Origin: Bradyrhizobium huanghuaihaiense
Lineage (GTDB): Bacteria > Pseudomonadota > Alphaproteobacteria > Rhizobiales > Xanthobacteraceae
Direction: 5' to 3'
Assembly (NCBI RefSeq): GCF_007830635.1
Contig: NZ_VLLA01000013.1
Coordinates: 62,001-126,000, forward strand
Length of the DNA stretch: 64,000 bases
The notes under the pieces were generated by a model. It was not told the DNA's origin and did not search any database. It was given only the letters and a program-made list of their open reading frames with translations. Shown in pieces: positions 24,995-33,685 of this stretch (within the stretch, counting starts at the first letter, position 1; each line of letters begins with the position of its first letter). The position numbers and the translations under genes were made by a program.

Positions 24995-26722
24995 TCAGAA
25001 GCGAATGCCGGCCTGCAGCCAGAACTGGTCGCTGGCCTTGACACCGTCGGCATTGGCGCCGGTGATGATGGAGCGGCCGGGATTGTCGCCCAGCGTATGG
25101 GCCCAGCTTGCCGACACGTTCAGCCACTCGCGCGTCCAGCGCGCGGCAAGACCGGCGCTGGCAAGCCCGTAGTCATTGCAGCCGCAGACATTGAGCGGCG
25201 GGACGCCGTTCGGCGACACGTTGAGCTTGACGTAGCCGCCGTCCACGAAGCTCGCGAGCTGGAGGCTGCCGAAGCGCTGAGGTAGCGGGGCGTTGTAGCG
25301 GAGCTCGAGCGTGCCGAGCACGCCCATGTCGCCACGCGCTTCGCCGACCGGATAGCCGCGCACGCCGAACGGTCCGCCCAGCGCAAAATCTTCCGAGGAA
25401 TCGAGGTTCTTGCCGGCCCATTGCCCGTAGAGCCGGCCGAACAGCGCGAAGTCGCCGGGCAAGGCCTGCAGCCGGGCGACCGCGGCATTGATCCGGTTGA
25501 ACTGCCCTTGCGTCTTCAGCCCGGCCTGATCCGCCGCAAGCGCGCCCGGCACGCGTCCGAGATCGAGATCGCCGAACGTCCAGCTCACCGACCAGTTGGT
25601 GATGCCGCCGCCGAGCAAACCATCGCGCCGGTCACCACTGAAGCTGAGCGTGCCCGAGGTGGAGCGCTTGTCCTGGAGCTTTCCGGCGATGCTGTCGTCG
25701 ACCAGCGCCTTCCAGGTCACCGCGCCGCCGAGCTGGAGGTTGAAATCGCGCGAGCGAATCAAGCCGTAGTCGACCCCGCCATTGGCGAAATGGGCAAAGC
25801 CGGTGAGACCGAGCGCGCGGCCGATGGCGTCGATGTTGCGGTAGCCGAGATAGCTGTAGCTCGCATTGGTGACGAGGCCGCTGGCACCGAGCGGCATGCT
25901 CGTCACCAGCGTGCCGTACTCTTGCCCCTGCGACACCGTGCCGGAGAGCCGTGTGAAGTCGCCATAGCCGGACACGTCGGTGAGCGTCACCAGCCCGTTG
26001 GCCTGCGCCTTGCCGACGTTGGAGCTGCCGTAATTGTCGGCCCAGATGCCGCCGCCGAGAATGGGCACTTGGGCGACGTCGACCACGAGCCTGCTGGTGT
26101 TCGGCGCCTCGCCCGGCGCGAGCTTGGCGTGCACCGATACGCCCGGCAGGTCGTTCATGCGCAGCAGCGCGTCTTCCAGATCCTGCCGCGTCACGCCATC
26201 CGGCTTGAGCCGGCCCTCGATGATGGCGCGCAGGAGATCCTCGCGCACGCGCACGCCCTTGGCGCGATCGAGCGTGATGGTCTTGAGCGCGCCCTCGACG
26301 ATCTCGATCGTGACGATGCCGTTGGTGACGTCCTGCGGCGGCAGCAGCGCGCGCGCCAGCAGCCGGCCCCGGCCCTGGAGCGCGGCGGTGACCTGATCGG
26401 CCAGCGCATAGAGCCCCTTGATGCCGAGGCGCTTGCCGCGCACCGCAGCGACGAGCTGCTCGCGCGCGTCGTTCGGCAGCAGCTCCACCTTGCCGGTGAA
26501 GCGCACCCCCTTCACGGTGATGCGCTCGCCCCGGTCCGGAATCGCCGCGGGCGCCCGCTGCGGAGATATCCCGTCAGGGGCCGGCAACCTTTCCTGCCGC
26601 TGAAATTCCTGCTGCCGCTGCATCTCGCGCAGCAGCGATCCGGCATCCTGCGCATCGGCTGGGACCGCGGCGCCTGCCACCAGCATCGCCGCCCAGACCG
26701 CCCGGCACCGTCTCATTCCCAT
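24995..26722 (-). CDS. TpsB outer-membrane transporter (ShlB/FhaC/HecB family)
   Basis: The 575-residue protein has a signal peptide (cleavage near ADAQ), a periplasmic POTRA region (about 60-215; ITVKGVRFTGKVELL..., GIVTIEIVEGAL) and a C-terminal 16-strand barrel (about 230-575). The lid-loop motif VRGY is present in GPFGVRGYPVGEARGD, and the last residue is Phe, as in BAM-inserted barrels. It translocates the TpsA product encoded 19 bases downstream. The ATG at 26722 is followed by a second ATG at 26716; the frame opens further upstream but the signal peptide sets the start. Confidence 0.9.
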   Translation of the reverse strand: MGMRRCRAVWAAMLVAGAAVPADAQDAGSLLREMQRQQEFQRQERLPAPDGISPQRAPAAIPDRGERITVKGVRFTGKVELLPNDAREQLVAAVRGKRLGIKGLYALADQVTAALQGRGRLLARALLPPQDVTNGIVTIEIVEGALKTITLDRAKGVRVREDLLRAIIEGRLKPDGVTRQDLEDALLRMNDLPGVSVHAKLAPGEAPNTSRLVVDVAQVPILGGGIWADNYGSSNVGKAQANGLVTLTDVSGYGDFTRLSGTVSQGQEYGTLVTSMPLGASGLVTNASYSYLGYRNIDAIGRALGLTGFAHFANGGVDYGLIRSRDFNLQLGGAVTWKALVDDSIAGKLQDKRSTSGTLSFSGDRRDGLLGGGITNWSVSWTFGDLDLGRVPGALAADQAGLKTQGQFNRINAAVARLQALPGDFALFGRLYGQWAGKNLDSSEDFALGGPFGVRGYPVGEARGDMGVLGTLELRYNAPLPQRFGSLQLASFVDGGYVKLNVSPNGVPPLNVCGCNDYGLASAGLAARWTREWLNVSASWAHTLGDNPGRSIITGANADGVKASDQFWLQAGIRF

Positions 26723-26899
26723 CCGACAACCCGCTTCACTTCCACGGGCACGGCCTTCAGGCAATTAGGCAACAACATCAGCGACTTGAATCGCTTGCAG
26801 TGTCCCCGGATGATGGCTTTGGGCGCGCCCGCAACGGGCATGCCACGGGCTTTATGCAACCCGCCAGCGAAACTGCGAGGCGACGACTCGATTTCTCAT

Positions 26900-26940
26900 T
26901 GCGCGCAAAAGCTCCGCGGAAATTTCACCCTGCGCGCAAA
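26900..26940. promoter_or_regulatory. Direct repeat upstream of tpsBA, candidate AraC site
   Basis: TGCGCGCAAA occurs at 26900-26909 and again at 26931-26940, 31 bases (about three helical turns) apart. AraC-type proteins bind direct repeats with such phasing, and an AraC gene ends at 26958, directly upstream of tpsB. The repeats lie about 180-215 bases before the tpsB start. Confidence 0.35.
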
Positions 26941-26957
26941 CCGCTCGACCCTGCCTC

Positions 26958-28001
26958 TCAGGACGGGATGCCGGTCATCCACTTCCACCACATCTGCCGC
27001 GTGATGAGTTGCGGGTCCCAGGAGCGTTGATCGCGCGCCAGGGCCCGGAACTCGCGCGGCGTCAGCCCGTGCAGACGCTGGAAGGCGCGGGTGAAGCTCT
27101 GCGGATGCACGAAGCCATGCGCTTCCGCGATGTCCGAGATCGATTTGTGCCGTTGCGCCGAATCGGCGAGCGCCATCCGGGCGCGATGCATGCGCTGCTC
27201 CCCGATGTAGCTCGCGATGCCGCCCGCATTCTCGAACAAATAAGACAGTTTTCGCGGGGAGATGGCGAAGTGCGCCGCAATGCTCTCCGGTGTCAGTTCG
27301 GGGTTCAGCGCATGGTCGATGACATGGCGGCAGATCATGTCGAACAGCGCGAGCTGCACGCCGCTTGCGGCATCCTCGCGCACCGAGCCGTTGATCACCG
27401 TTGCCGCCAGCTCCAGCGTCGGCTTCGCCAGCGCCTCGCCCTCGCGCACGGTCAGGAGGGGTGCCCGGCGCCACAGCGCCATCAAATGATCCCGGAACAT
27501 GCCGACCAGCGCGCCGCCGCCGGAGAAGATGCGCATGTTCTGCTCGTCCGGCGCGCTCAGCAGCGGCGCCAGCAGCGGACGCGGCACGAAGAGGTGGATG
27601 CTGGCATAGTCCGGCGTCTCCGTCATCTGCGGCTGCGCGCAATCGAACGTCATGAAATCGCCGGATGCACTCGACGCCGTCTGCGCGCCGAACCGCGGCC
27701 GGCAGCCGCCGTCCACATAGAACTGCAGGACATAATGGCTGACGCCGTCACGTCCGATCTGGTAGCGCGAGCGGTCGAACGATTGCGCCTGCGTCTTCGC
27801 CGTACCGAGCACGAGCGCGCCGAGCTGATAATATTCGACCCGGGCGTGGAAGCGCTCGGGGTTCTTGAGCCGGGTCTGGCCGAGGAGGCCGACCTGCTCG
27901 TGCCAGATCGCCAAAGCCTGCTTGTGCGGCGTGCCCTGCGTATCAAGTATGAAATGAGGAAGCGGCGATTGATCTGCCGCGTTGTCGTCCGCCCCCTGCA
28001 C
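26958..28001 (-). CDS. AraC-family regulator with AraC-binding-like N-terminus
   Basis: The 347-residue protein has an N-terminal AraC-binding-like domain (about 30-215) and a C-terminal AraC/XylS HTH domain (about 240-335; ISPRKLSYLFENAGG in the first HTH, ISDIAEAHGFVHPQSFTRAFQ in the second region with one break). It lies upstream of tpsBA on the same strand (235-base gap) and downstream of the cyclase gene (134-base gap). It is a good candidate regulator of tpsBA, possibly linked to the upstream signalling protein. Confidence 0.88.
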   Translation of the reverse strand: MQGADDNAADQSPLPHFILDTQGTPHKQALAIWHEQVGLLGQTRLKNPERFHARVEYYQLGALVLGTAKTQAQSFDRSRYQIGRDGVSHYVLQFYVDGGCRPRFGAQTASSASGDFMTFDCAQPQMTETPDYASIHLFVPRPLLAPLLSAPDEQNMRIFSGGGALVGMFRDHLMALWRRAPLLTVREGEALAKPTLELAATVINGSVREDAASGVQLALFDMICRHVIDHALNPELTPESIAAHFAISPRKLSYLFENAGGIASYIGEQRMHRARMALADSAQRHKSISDIAEAHGFVHPQSFTRAFQRLHGLTPREFRALARDQRSWDPQLITRQMWWKWMTGIPS

Positions 28002-28135
28002 CTGACTTCCCCTTCACCGCTTACGAACCAGTGTCCCGATACCTAGTGCGCGGCCGTGATCATTTCCAGATGTGTCCAGACCTGTGCCGCCTGCGGCTGC
28101 ACACCCGTGACCTGCATCGAACGGCTGCCATTCTG

Positions 28136-31100
28136 TCAGGTCAGCTCGTCGCCGCGGGCGAGCATCTCGTTCAGCATCGACTCGGCCTTGTGCTTCAGCG
28201 GCAGCGCGCCGCTGTCGGAGGCGATCGCGATGGCGGCGCGCAAGGCGGCGAGGATCGCGGCCTTGTTCGCCGCGCCCGAGGGCGGCGTCACCATGGCCTC
28301 GCCGAACAGCGCTTCGGCCTCGAGGCCGGAAAAGCCCTGCTGGCGGGCGGTGTTTCGGGCCTCGCGCAGCATGTTCTGCGCGGCCTGGACATCGCCGAGG
28401 CGGTGGGTCGCGAGCGCAAGATAGATCGAGCTGCGCAGCACCGCCGAGGTATAGCCGACCGCCTTCGCCTCCTCGCGCGCCTCGGTCAGCATGCCGCGCG
28501 CCCGGTCGAACAGCCCCTGCTCGAGATAGGCGATGCCGAGATGGCAGGCGAGCACCGGCACGAACAGCCGGATGCCGTGCTTCTGCGCGAGGACAAAACC
28601 GTCTTCGAGGATGGCAGCGGCCGCCGCGGGTTCGTTGCGGCCGAGCTTCAACCAGCCGCCGCTATAGGCGGCAGCGACGCGGTCATAGGGACGGCCGGTC
28701 TCCTCGGCGATCGCGGCGGCCTGTTGCTGGAGCTGTTCGGCGGCGTCGAGCTCGCCCATGACCGTGTGGGTGAAGCTCTTCATCATACAGCAGAGCAGGA
28801 GTGTGTATTTCGGGGGCGTGCCGAAGGGCGCAATCGCGTCAGGTCCCATGAGATGAGCGCGGCCTCGTGCGAATGTCTGTTCGGCCTCGCGATAACGCCC
28901 CGCAAGAAAATATGCCTGTCCGAGATTGTACTGCGCAAGGTTGCGCCACCCCGGATTCCCCGACTTCTCGGCAAGACCAACGACTTCCTCGCCAAGGAGG
29001 ACAGCCTCGGTAGGCGTCCCGTAGAAATTCTGTCCACCCGCCATGACCGTCATGGCGGCAACCTTCCTGCCGACATCATCGATCTCGCTGGCCCGTTGGT
29101 CGGCTTCCTTTCCCAGATCAATCCATTCAGCGACCCGACCGGACCAGATGAATGCCATACGCGCCTCCATCCGGAGATCGATGGCGTTGGTCTCCCGCAG
29201 ATCCGTCAACGGCGTCCTGTCGAGTGAACTCATTGCGGTCCGGAAGTAATCGACAGCGTCGACATAGGCCGATCGCAACAGGCATTTCTGCGCGGCACTT
29301 CTTCCGTAGTTGAACGCCTTCGGCCAGTCCTTGGCACGCAAGGCGTGATAACAAAGCGCGTCGGGATCATCTCTCCAGGTTTCGTCGCTCTCGAAGGCCG
29401 CGAGAACACGTGCATGTACGCTCTCGCGCACCTTTTCAACCATCGACTCGTAGGTCACTTGGCGGACCATTTCGTGCCTGAACTCGAGCGAGTTCTCGAG
29501 ATCGCTATCGATCCTGACAAGCAACTCGGCCCGGTCGAGCGACGCGAGGCAGTCCTGGAGGGTGTCTTCAGGCAACTCCGAGACTCGTCGTACCACGGCT
29601 TCGCTCGATCGCGGTCCCAACGCAGCTGCGACCTGCAAGACCTGGCGCTGCTGCCTCGGCACTCGATCAAGCCGCGCCGCAATCACTCCCTGGATGCTCG
29701 AGGGGATACCGAGCTCTTCAATGGGGCGAACAAGAGACAAGTCACCCCATTGCCCACGAAGCGTACCGTTATCTTTCAGACCACGGCACACTTCCTCGAT
29801 AAACAGGGGAACGTTGGCGGTGTGAGAAATGATACGATTTTTCAAGTCCGTATCTGTGACGGAAGTGCCGAGCATGTCGGCGAGCATTGCCCTTCCTGAA
29901 TCATCGTCCAATGGCTGCATCGCGATCACCTCCGCGTGACAGCGTGCAATCCATTCCGGCATTCCGTTCGGCCGGCTCGTGAGGAATACGAGCAGATTCG
30001 GCGCCTGTAGCAACGCAAGGGCGGCAATAACGGCGTCGCTGGCGCGATCGACCCAGTGCAAGTCCTCGATGAGGAGGACGGTCCGCCTGTGGCGGGCCAT
30101 ACTCTCCACAACCGCACAGCTTGCCTCGGAAATCGCGCGACCTCGCGCGTAAGGCTCCAATTCGCTCCAGCGCGTGTCGGAAATGGGTACATCCAACACC
30201 GCGTCGATCGCCAAGCGATGGATCGCCGACAGGCCCTCTCTGGGATCTTCCAGACGATCCGGGTCCTTGGCCACTGCTTCCAGGAGCGACAGCACGAGGC
30301 GCTTCAGGGTGCTGAATGGTGCCCCTTGAAGATTTGGACTGCACTCGGTGTCGAGCAACCGCCAACCTCCCGTCCGAAGGTCCTGCACGAACTCATGGGC
30401 CAGCCGTGACTTTCCAATGCCGGCGTCACCCATCAGCAGAACCGTCTGCCGGCTGGCCGAGATCCGTTCCGCTGCCCGCCACAGCAGGGCCCGCTCCGTC
30501 GTTCGATCGACAAATCGAGAAACACTGCGGGCACGCCGGACCCGCCAGCTCGAGAGATCGCTCGCGCCCATGACCCGGTACACAGGCAGTGGCTCACCAA
30601 AGCCACGGAGCGCCTTGCGGCCGAGGAATTCAAAGCGAACATGCCCGTCCGCGAGCTCCTGGCAGGCTTCGGAGACGAATATCTGATTCGCCTCGGCCGC
30701 CGCTTCCAACCGCGCGGCCAGATGCTGGGCGGCCCCGCCGATCTCGTAGACCTTGGAAAACTCGCTGGCGACCATGTAGGCGACGACATGGCCGGAGTGG
30801 AGGCCGACCCTCACCTGAAGCCCTGGATCGCCGAGGCTGCTGACACGCCGGACAAGCTCGATGGCTGCGTGGCAGGCCAGGGGCGCGTGGTTGTCGTCGG
30901 CAATCGGGGCGCCGAAGACCGCCGCCAGCCCGTCTCCCAGCTCCTTGCTGACGATGCCGCCAAACTGACGTACGGCGGCCCTCATGGCCGCCAGCGCCGG
31001 CTCGAGGCGCGAGACAGCCTCCTCCGGCTCCAAATCGGCAACGAGACCCGTGGAGTCTATGACGTCAGCACGAAGAATGGTCACGAAGCGACGTTCACTA

Positions 31101-31192
31101 TCGGGGTCGACCCGCTCACGCACTGCGGCTCCGCATTTGGAGCACCAGCTATCGTCCGGATTGATCGCCGACTGACACGCGAAGCAATGCAT
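28136..31192 (-). CDS. Zinc-ribbon / class III cyclase-like / AAA ATPase / TPR signalling protein
   Basis: The 1018-residue protein has an N-terminal zinc ribbon (C3, C6, C17, C20), a class III nucleotide-cyclase homology domain (about 34-205), a STAND/AAA-type ATPase (Walker A GDAGIGKS at 255-262; Walker B-like VLLIEDLHWVD) and a C-terminal helical TPR region (about 620-1010). Both cyclase metal Asp positions are kept (D43 and D87 in ELGDG), and R161 is in place, but the usual ribose-orienting Asn is His157 (QHLAAR). Cyclase activity is therefore uncertain. It heads a co-directional run with AraC and tpsBA. Codon use is slightly less G/C-biased over its first half. Confidence 0.88.
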   Translation of the reverse strand: MHCFACQSAINPDDSWCSKCGAAVRERVDPDSERRFVTILRADVIDSTGLVADLEPEEAVSRLEPALAAMRAAVRQFGGIVSKELGDGLAAVFGAPIADDNHAPLACHAAIELVRRVSSLGDPGLQVRVGLHSGHVVAYMVASEFSKVYEIGGAAQHLAARLEAAAEANQIFVSEACQELADGHVRFEFLGRKALRGFGEPLPVYRVMGASDLSSWRVRRARSVSRFVDRTTERALLWRAAERISASRQTVLLMGDAGIGKSRLAHEFVQDLRTGGWRLLDTECSPNLQGAPFSTLKRLVLSLLEAVAKDPDRLEDPREGLSAIHRLAIDAVLDVPISDTRWSELEPYARGRAISEASCAVVESMARHRRTVLLIEDLHWVDRASDAVIAALALLQAPNLLVFLTSRPNGMPEWIARCHAEVIAMQPLDDDSGRAMLADMLGTSVTDTDLKNRIISHTANVPLFIEEVCRGLKDNGTLRGQWGDLSLVRPIEELGIPSSIQGVIAARLDRVPRQQRQVLQVAAALGPRSSEAVVRRVSELPEDTLQDCLASLDRAELLVRIDSDLENSLEFRHEMVRQVTYESMVEKVRESVHARVLAAFESDETWRDDPDALCYHALRAKDWPKAFNYGRSAAQKCLLRSAYVDAVDYFRTAMSSLDRTPLTDLRETNAIDLRMEARMAFIWSGRVAEWIDLGKEADQRASEIDDVGRKVAAMTVMAGGQNFYGTPTEAVLLGEEVVGLAEKSGNPGWRNLAQYNLGQAYFLAGRYREAEQTFARGRAHLMGPDAIAPFGTPPKYTLLLCCMMKSFTHTVMGELDAAEQLQQQAAAIAEETGRPYDRVAAAYSGGWLKLGRNEPAAAAAILEDGFVLAQKHGIRLFVPVLACHLGIAYLEQGLFDRARGMLTEAREEAKAVGYTSAVLRSSIYLALATHRLGDVQAAQNMLREARNTARQQGFSGLEAEALFGEAMVTPPSGAANKAAILAALRAAIAIASDSGALPLKHKAESMLNEMLARGDELT

Positions 31193-31474
31193 TCCTGCGC
31201 CTCAAAGGTCGCGGCCATTCTGTCGATCAGAATCCGCGAACAATCTCTCGACAAGAATACCTATCGAGAACCGCTTAGCAATCGGGCCCGCTCCTCACCG
31301 TTAGCGGAGCACAACACGGTTGGCGATCTGGACGAAATACAGTCCTGAGTGGTAGCGTGAACAATCCCAGCAAGGATGGGGCATATGTTTCGGCGGCACC
31401 CGGTTTGGTTAAACTGGGCGGCGTCGCCGAGTCGTATGTATTTCAAAGCCAAGGACATATTGAAGGAAAAGGCG

Positions 31475-31966
31475 ATGGGCTCGAAAACCTACAATGGGGC
31501 TTCATTCAGAAATTTGATGAACAGCAATTACTATCCCTTGGCGAACATGAAGAAGAGCGTGGCCAAGCTCAAGGCATCGGACGACATCGATCTGCCGACC
31601 CTGGAATACGGTCAGTACCATCTGATTCTGACGCCGGCCTCCAAGTGGCCGCAAGGAAGCGCCAAGTACTGGCACAAGGAGAAGGGCCGGGCTCGTCTCG
31701 ACCTCAGCACCCAGCCGAACACGGTCCCCCTCTCCAGGGATGAGCCGGGCGTGATTCCCCTGACGCGATGCGACCTGCTCGATGCCTGCGTCCGGAAATG
31801 CTTCAATTCCGAGCCGCCGATCCCGATGAAGACCAACATCATCGTCCACGCGCCGAGCGATGCCTATGCCCACCGGCACGAGATCCGGCTGGAGTGGGAG
31901 TACAAGAAGGGCTCGGACAAGCCGACGCTGCTCTATCTCACGATGGTCTGCCCGCACAGGGACTGA
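31475..31966 (+). CDS. Hypothetical protein, divergent from the cyclase gene
   Basis: The 163-residue product starts MGSKTYNGASFRNLMNSN. I do not recognise a domain. It has four Cys in the second half (RCDLLDACVRKCFNS and MVCPHRD) and alternating short beta-like stretches (TNIIVHAPSDAY, HEIRLEWEYKKG, TLLYLTMVC). No signal peptide is visible. The start is chosen for GAAGG about 8 bases before the ATG; the frame also opens at 31376. The 282-base region before it, shared with the cyclase gene, is less GC-rich than its surroundings. No function can be assigned. Confidence 0.6.
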   Translation: MGSKTYNGASFRNLMNSNYYPLANMKKSVAKLKASDDIDLPTLEYGQYHLILTPASKWPQGSAKYWHKEKGRARLDLSTQPNTVPLSRDEPGVIPLTRCDLLDACVRKCFNSEPPIPMKTNIIVHAPSDAYAHRHEIRLEWEYKKGSDKPTLLYLTMVCPHRD

Positions 31967-32034
31967 TCAGAAACATTCTGCTTCGTTAAGAGAACCATCG
32001 ACGCCCGTGCGCCAAAGGCGCGCGGGCGTTTCGT

Positions 32035-32274
32035 TTGCCGGGGTGCGCCGTATCGCGCCCGTCCCACCTCCCGTCACGGCCCCGTCGCACGAAGATGATC
32101 CACTCCTCTTCCGTGCGTGCGCGAGTCACCTCTGAAGAGGACGACCGCAGCGCGCGTTGGACAGGGAGCGCGGGCGAAAAGGTCGACATCAAGTTTCAGC
32201 CGGAGGGGCTGGTGTTTGGCGAGGCACCGTCGACGCTGGTGGGAGCGGACGGGAAGGTGATCAAGGAGTTTTGA
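32035..32274 (+). other. Possible gene remnant in the 31967-32310 gap
   Basis: An open frame ends VDIKFQPEGLVFGEAPSTLV and then GADGKVIKEF; these last 33 or so codons (from about 32175) have good coding character. The first half (many Arg/Ser/Pro) looks non-coding, and no ribosome-binding site is seen. This could be the 3' remnant of a lost gene or a very small protein. I see nothing else in this 344-base gap. Confidence 0.25.
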
Positions 32275-32310
32275 GGGAGCCGGCGGGTTACGTCACGCTC
32301 TGCCCGCGCC

Positions 32311-33201
32311 TCATCGCGGCTGGAGCTGCAAGGCGTGCGACTCCACGCGCGCCACAGACCCTCCGAGCAGGCAGCCGACAGGCCTGCTGCCCGCGAAGCC
32401 GAGGCGCACCCGGATCTCGGACAAGGCTCCCATGGCCCGCCCCTGCATGATGGTGATCCGCCCGCTGTCGCGCGCGACAAGGCCGTTCCTGAGCAGCCCG
32501 AAGGCGAGCGCCGCGGCGGCAATGCCGGTGGCAGCATCTTCCGGGTAGCCCGACGATTTCGGAAACTGCCGCGCCTCGAAGCGCCGTTCGCCCTGATGGT
32601 CCACGGCGTAGGGATAAAGACCGGTGGACCCGATCCGCCCGCAACACGCTTCGATCTGCGCGGGGTCCGGCACCAGCTCGTTGAGCGCGCCGACGCCCTT
32701 CATCGGGATGAGCGTCTTCACCCGCGAGGTGACGGCGTTCTGGATGGGCAGGTCGAGCAGATCGCGGCGCGACAGCTTGAGCACCGACAGAACGTCCTCC
32801 TCTTCGGCACGCGAGAGATCGACGACCTTGCCGACAGGCTGGCTGATCTCGACGGACGGCTCGCCCGAGCTGCCATGATCGACATAACCTGTCACAGCTC
32901 CGCTGCGCGTCTCGATGCGAACCTGATCGCCGGACAACAGGCCCTTGGCCGCGAGCAGCCACAGCGCGCCAATCGTCGCGTGACCGCACATCTCCATCTC
33001 GTGTCGCGGAACCCAGAAGCGGAAGACATAGTCAGAATCGAGTCCCGGAGCCGGCAGCACGAAGCCCGACTCATGCCCGAAGTGCCGCGCCACGGACTGC
33101 ATCGCCTCGGTGGGAAGATTCGAAGCGTCGACAACGATCGGACACGGATTGCCGCCACGCCCCATGTGCGTGAACACATTGACGAGTTCGACCTCGGTCA
33201 T
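32311..33201 (-). CDS. PhzF-family epimerase/isomerase-like protein
   Basis: The 296-residue protein has the diaminopimelate-epimerase-like double fold of the PhzF family. It starts MTEVELVNVFTHMGRGGNP, keeps the family's MCGHATIGALWLL segment (about 75-90) and the second-domain motif YPEDAATGIAAAAL with its Asp. The catalytic Glu of PhzF probably corresponds to the Glu of HESGFVL (about residue 45). The substrate is unknown; most family members outside phenazine clusters are uncharacterised. GAGGTGAG precedes the ATG at 33201. It is downstream of tRNA-fMet and its terminator on the same strand. Confidence 0.85.
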   Translation of the reverse strand: MTEVELVNVFTHMGRGGNPCPIVVDASNLPTEAMQSVARHFGHESGFVLPAPGLDSDYVFRFWVPRHEMEMCGHATIGALWLLAAKGLLSGDQVRIETRSGAVTGYVDHGSSGEPSVEISQPVGKVVDLSRAEEEDVLSVLKLSRRDLLDLPIQNAVTSRVKTLIPMKGVGALNELVPDPAQIEACCGRIGSTGLYPYAVDHQGERRFEARQFPKSSGYPEDAATGIAAAALAFGLLRNGLVARDSGRITIMQGRAMGALSEIRVRLGFAGSRPVGCLLGGSVARVESHALQLQPR

Positions 33202-33241
33202 TGGATAACTCACCTCACGATTGCCCCAACATCCTGAAAAC

Positions 33242-33270
33242 AAAAACGGCCCGCATCAAGCGGGCCGTTT
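33242..33270 (-). terminator. Rho-independent terminator of tRNA-fMet
   Basis: Read on the minus strand, ACGGCCCGC and GCGGGCCGT form a 9-bp stem around TTGAT, followed by TTTTTG. It lies 29 bases downstream of the tRNA 3' end and 41 bases upstream of the phzF-like start. Confidence 0.85.
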
Positions 33271-33298
33271 TCGTATCGGATCCGGTGAAATCCGAATT

Positions 33299-33375
<77 letters not shown>

Positions 33376-33685
33376 TTAAACCGTTGCTTTGCCTTCGTCG
33401 AAATGCCGGGGACGGTGGATGAGGGCCGGCGCTGTTCGCGTGGCTTTTCTCTTCCGTCCCAAAGGCTTCCTTGGAAGGCAATCCCGGGGCGAAGCCCGTC
33501 GGGTGCGGGGGGTATGTATCAAGGCGGGCTGCCTTTGGAAAGGGCTGCGGGGACGTTTTTTTCGACTTTATGACAGGCTGATGGACCGGATTCCGGTCGA
33601 TTTGCCGTAGACTTGCCAGAAGTTCCGCAAACGGCCAGCTTGCGGCAACAAAAATCGGGGCAAACGCCTTTGAGGGGAGAACGCC
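33376..33685. other. 310-base region between tRNA-fMet and the aldehyde dehydrogenase
   Basis: This divergent promoter region holds short dyads (CCAAAGGCTTCCTTGG at about 33459-33474; CCCGGGGCGAAGCCCGTCGGG) but no gene that I can support. It must carry the tRNA promoter (leftward) and the promoter of the dehydrogenase gene (rightward). Confidence 0.5.

Noticed and set aside
24975..25053. Upstream start for tpsA
   Set aside because: Extending the frame would place 26 unrelated residues before the signal peptide and overlap tpsB. The ATG at 24975 has a good ribosome-binding site.
33389..33610. Small plus-strand open frame between tRNA-fMet and the aldehyde dehydrogenase
   Set aside because: It is rich in Arg and Gly, has no ribosome-binding site, and occupies the expected promoter region.
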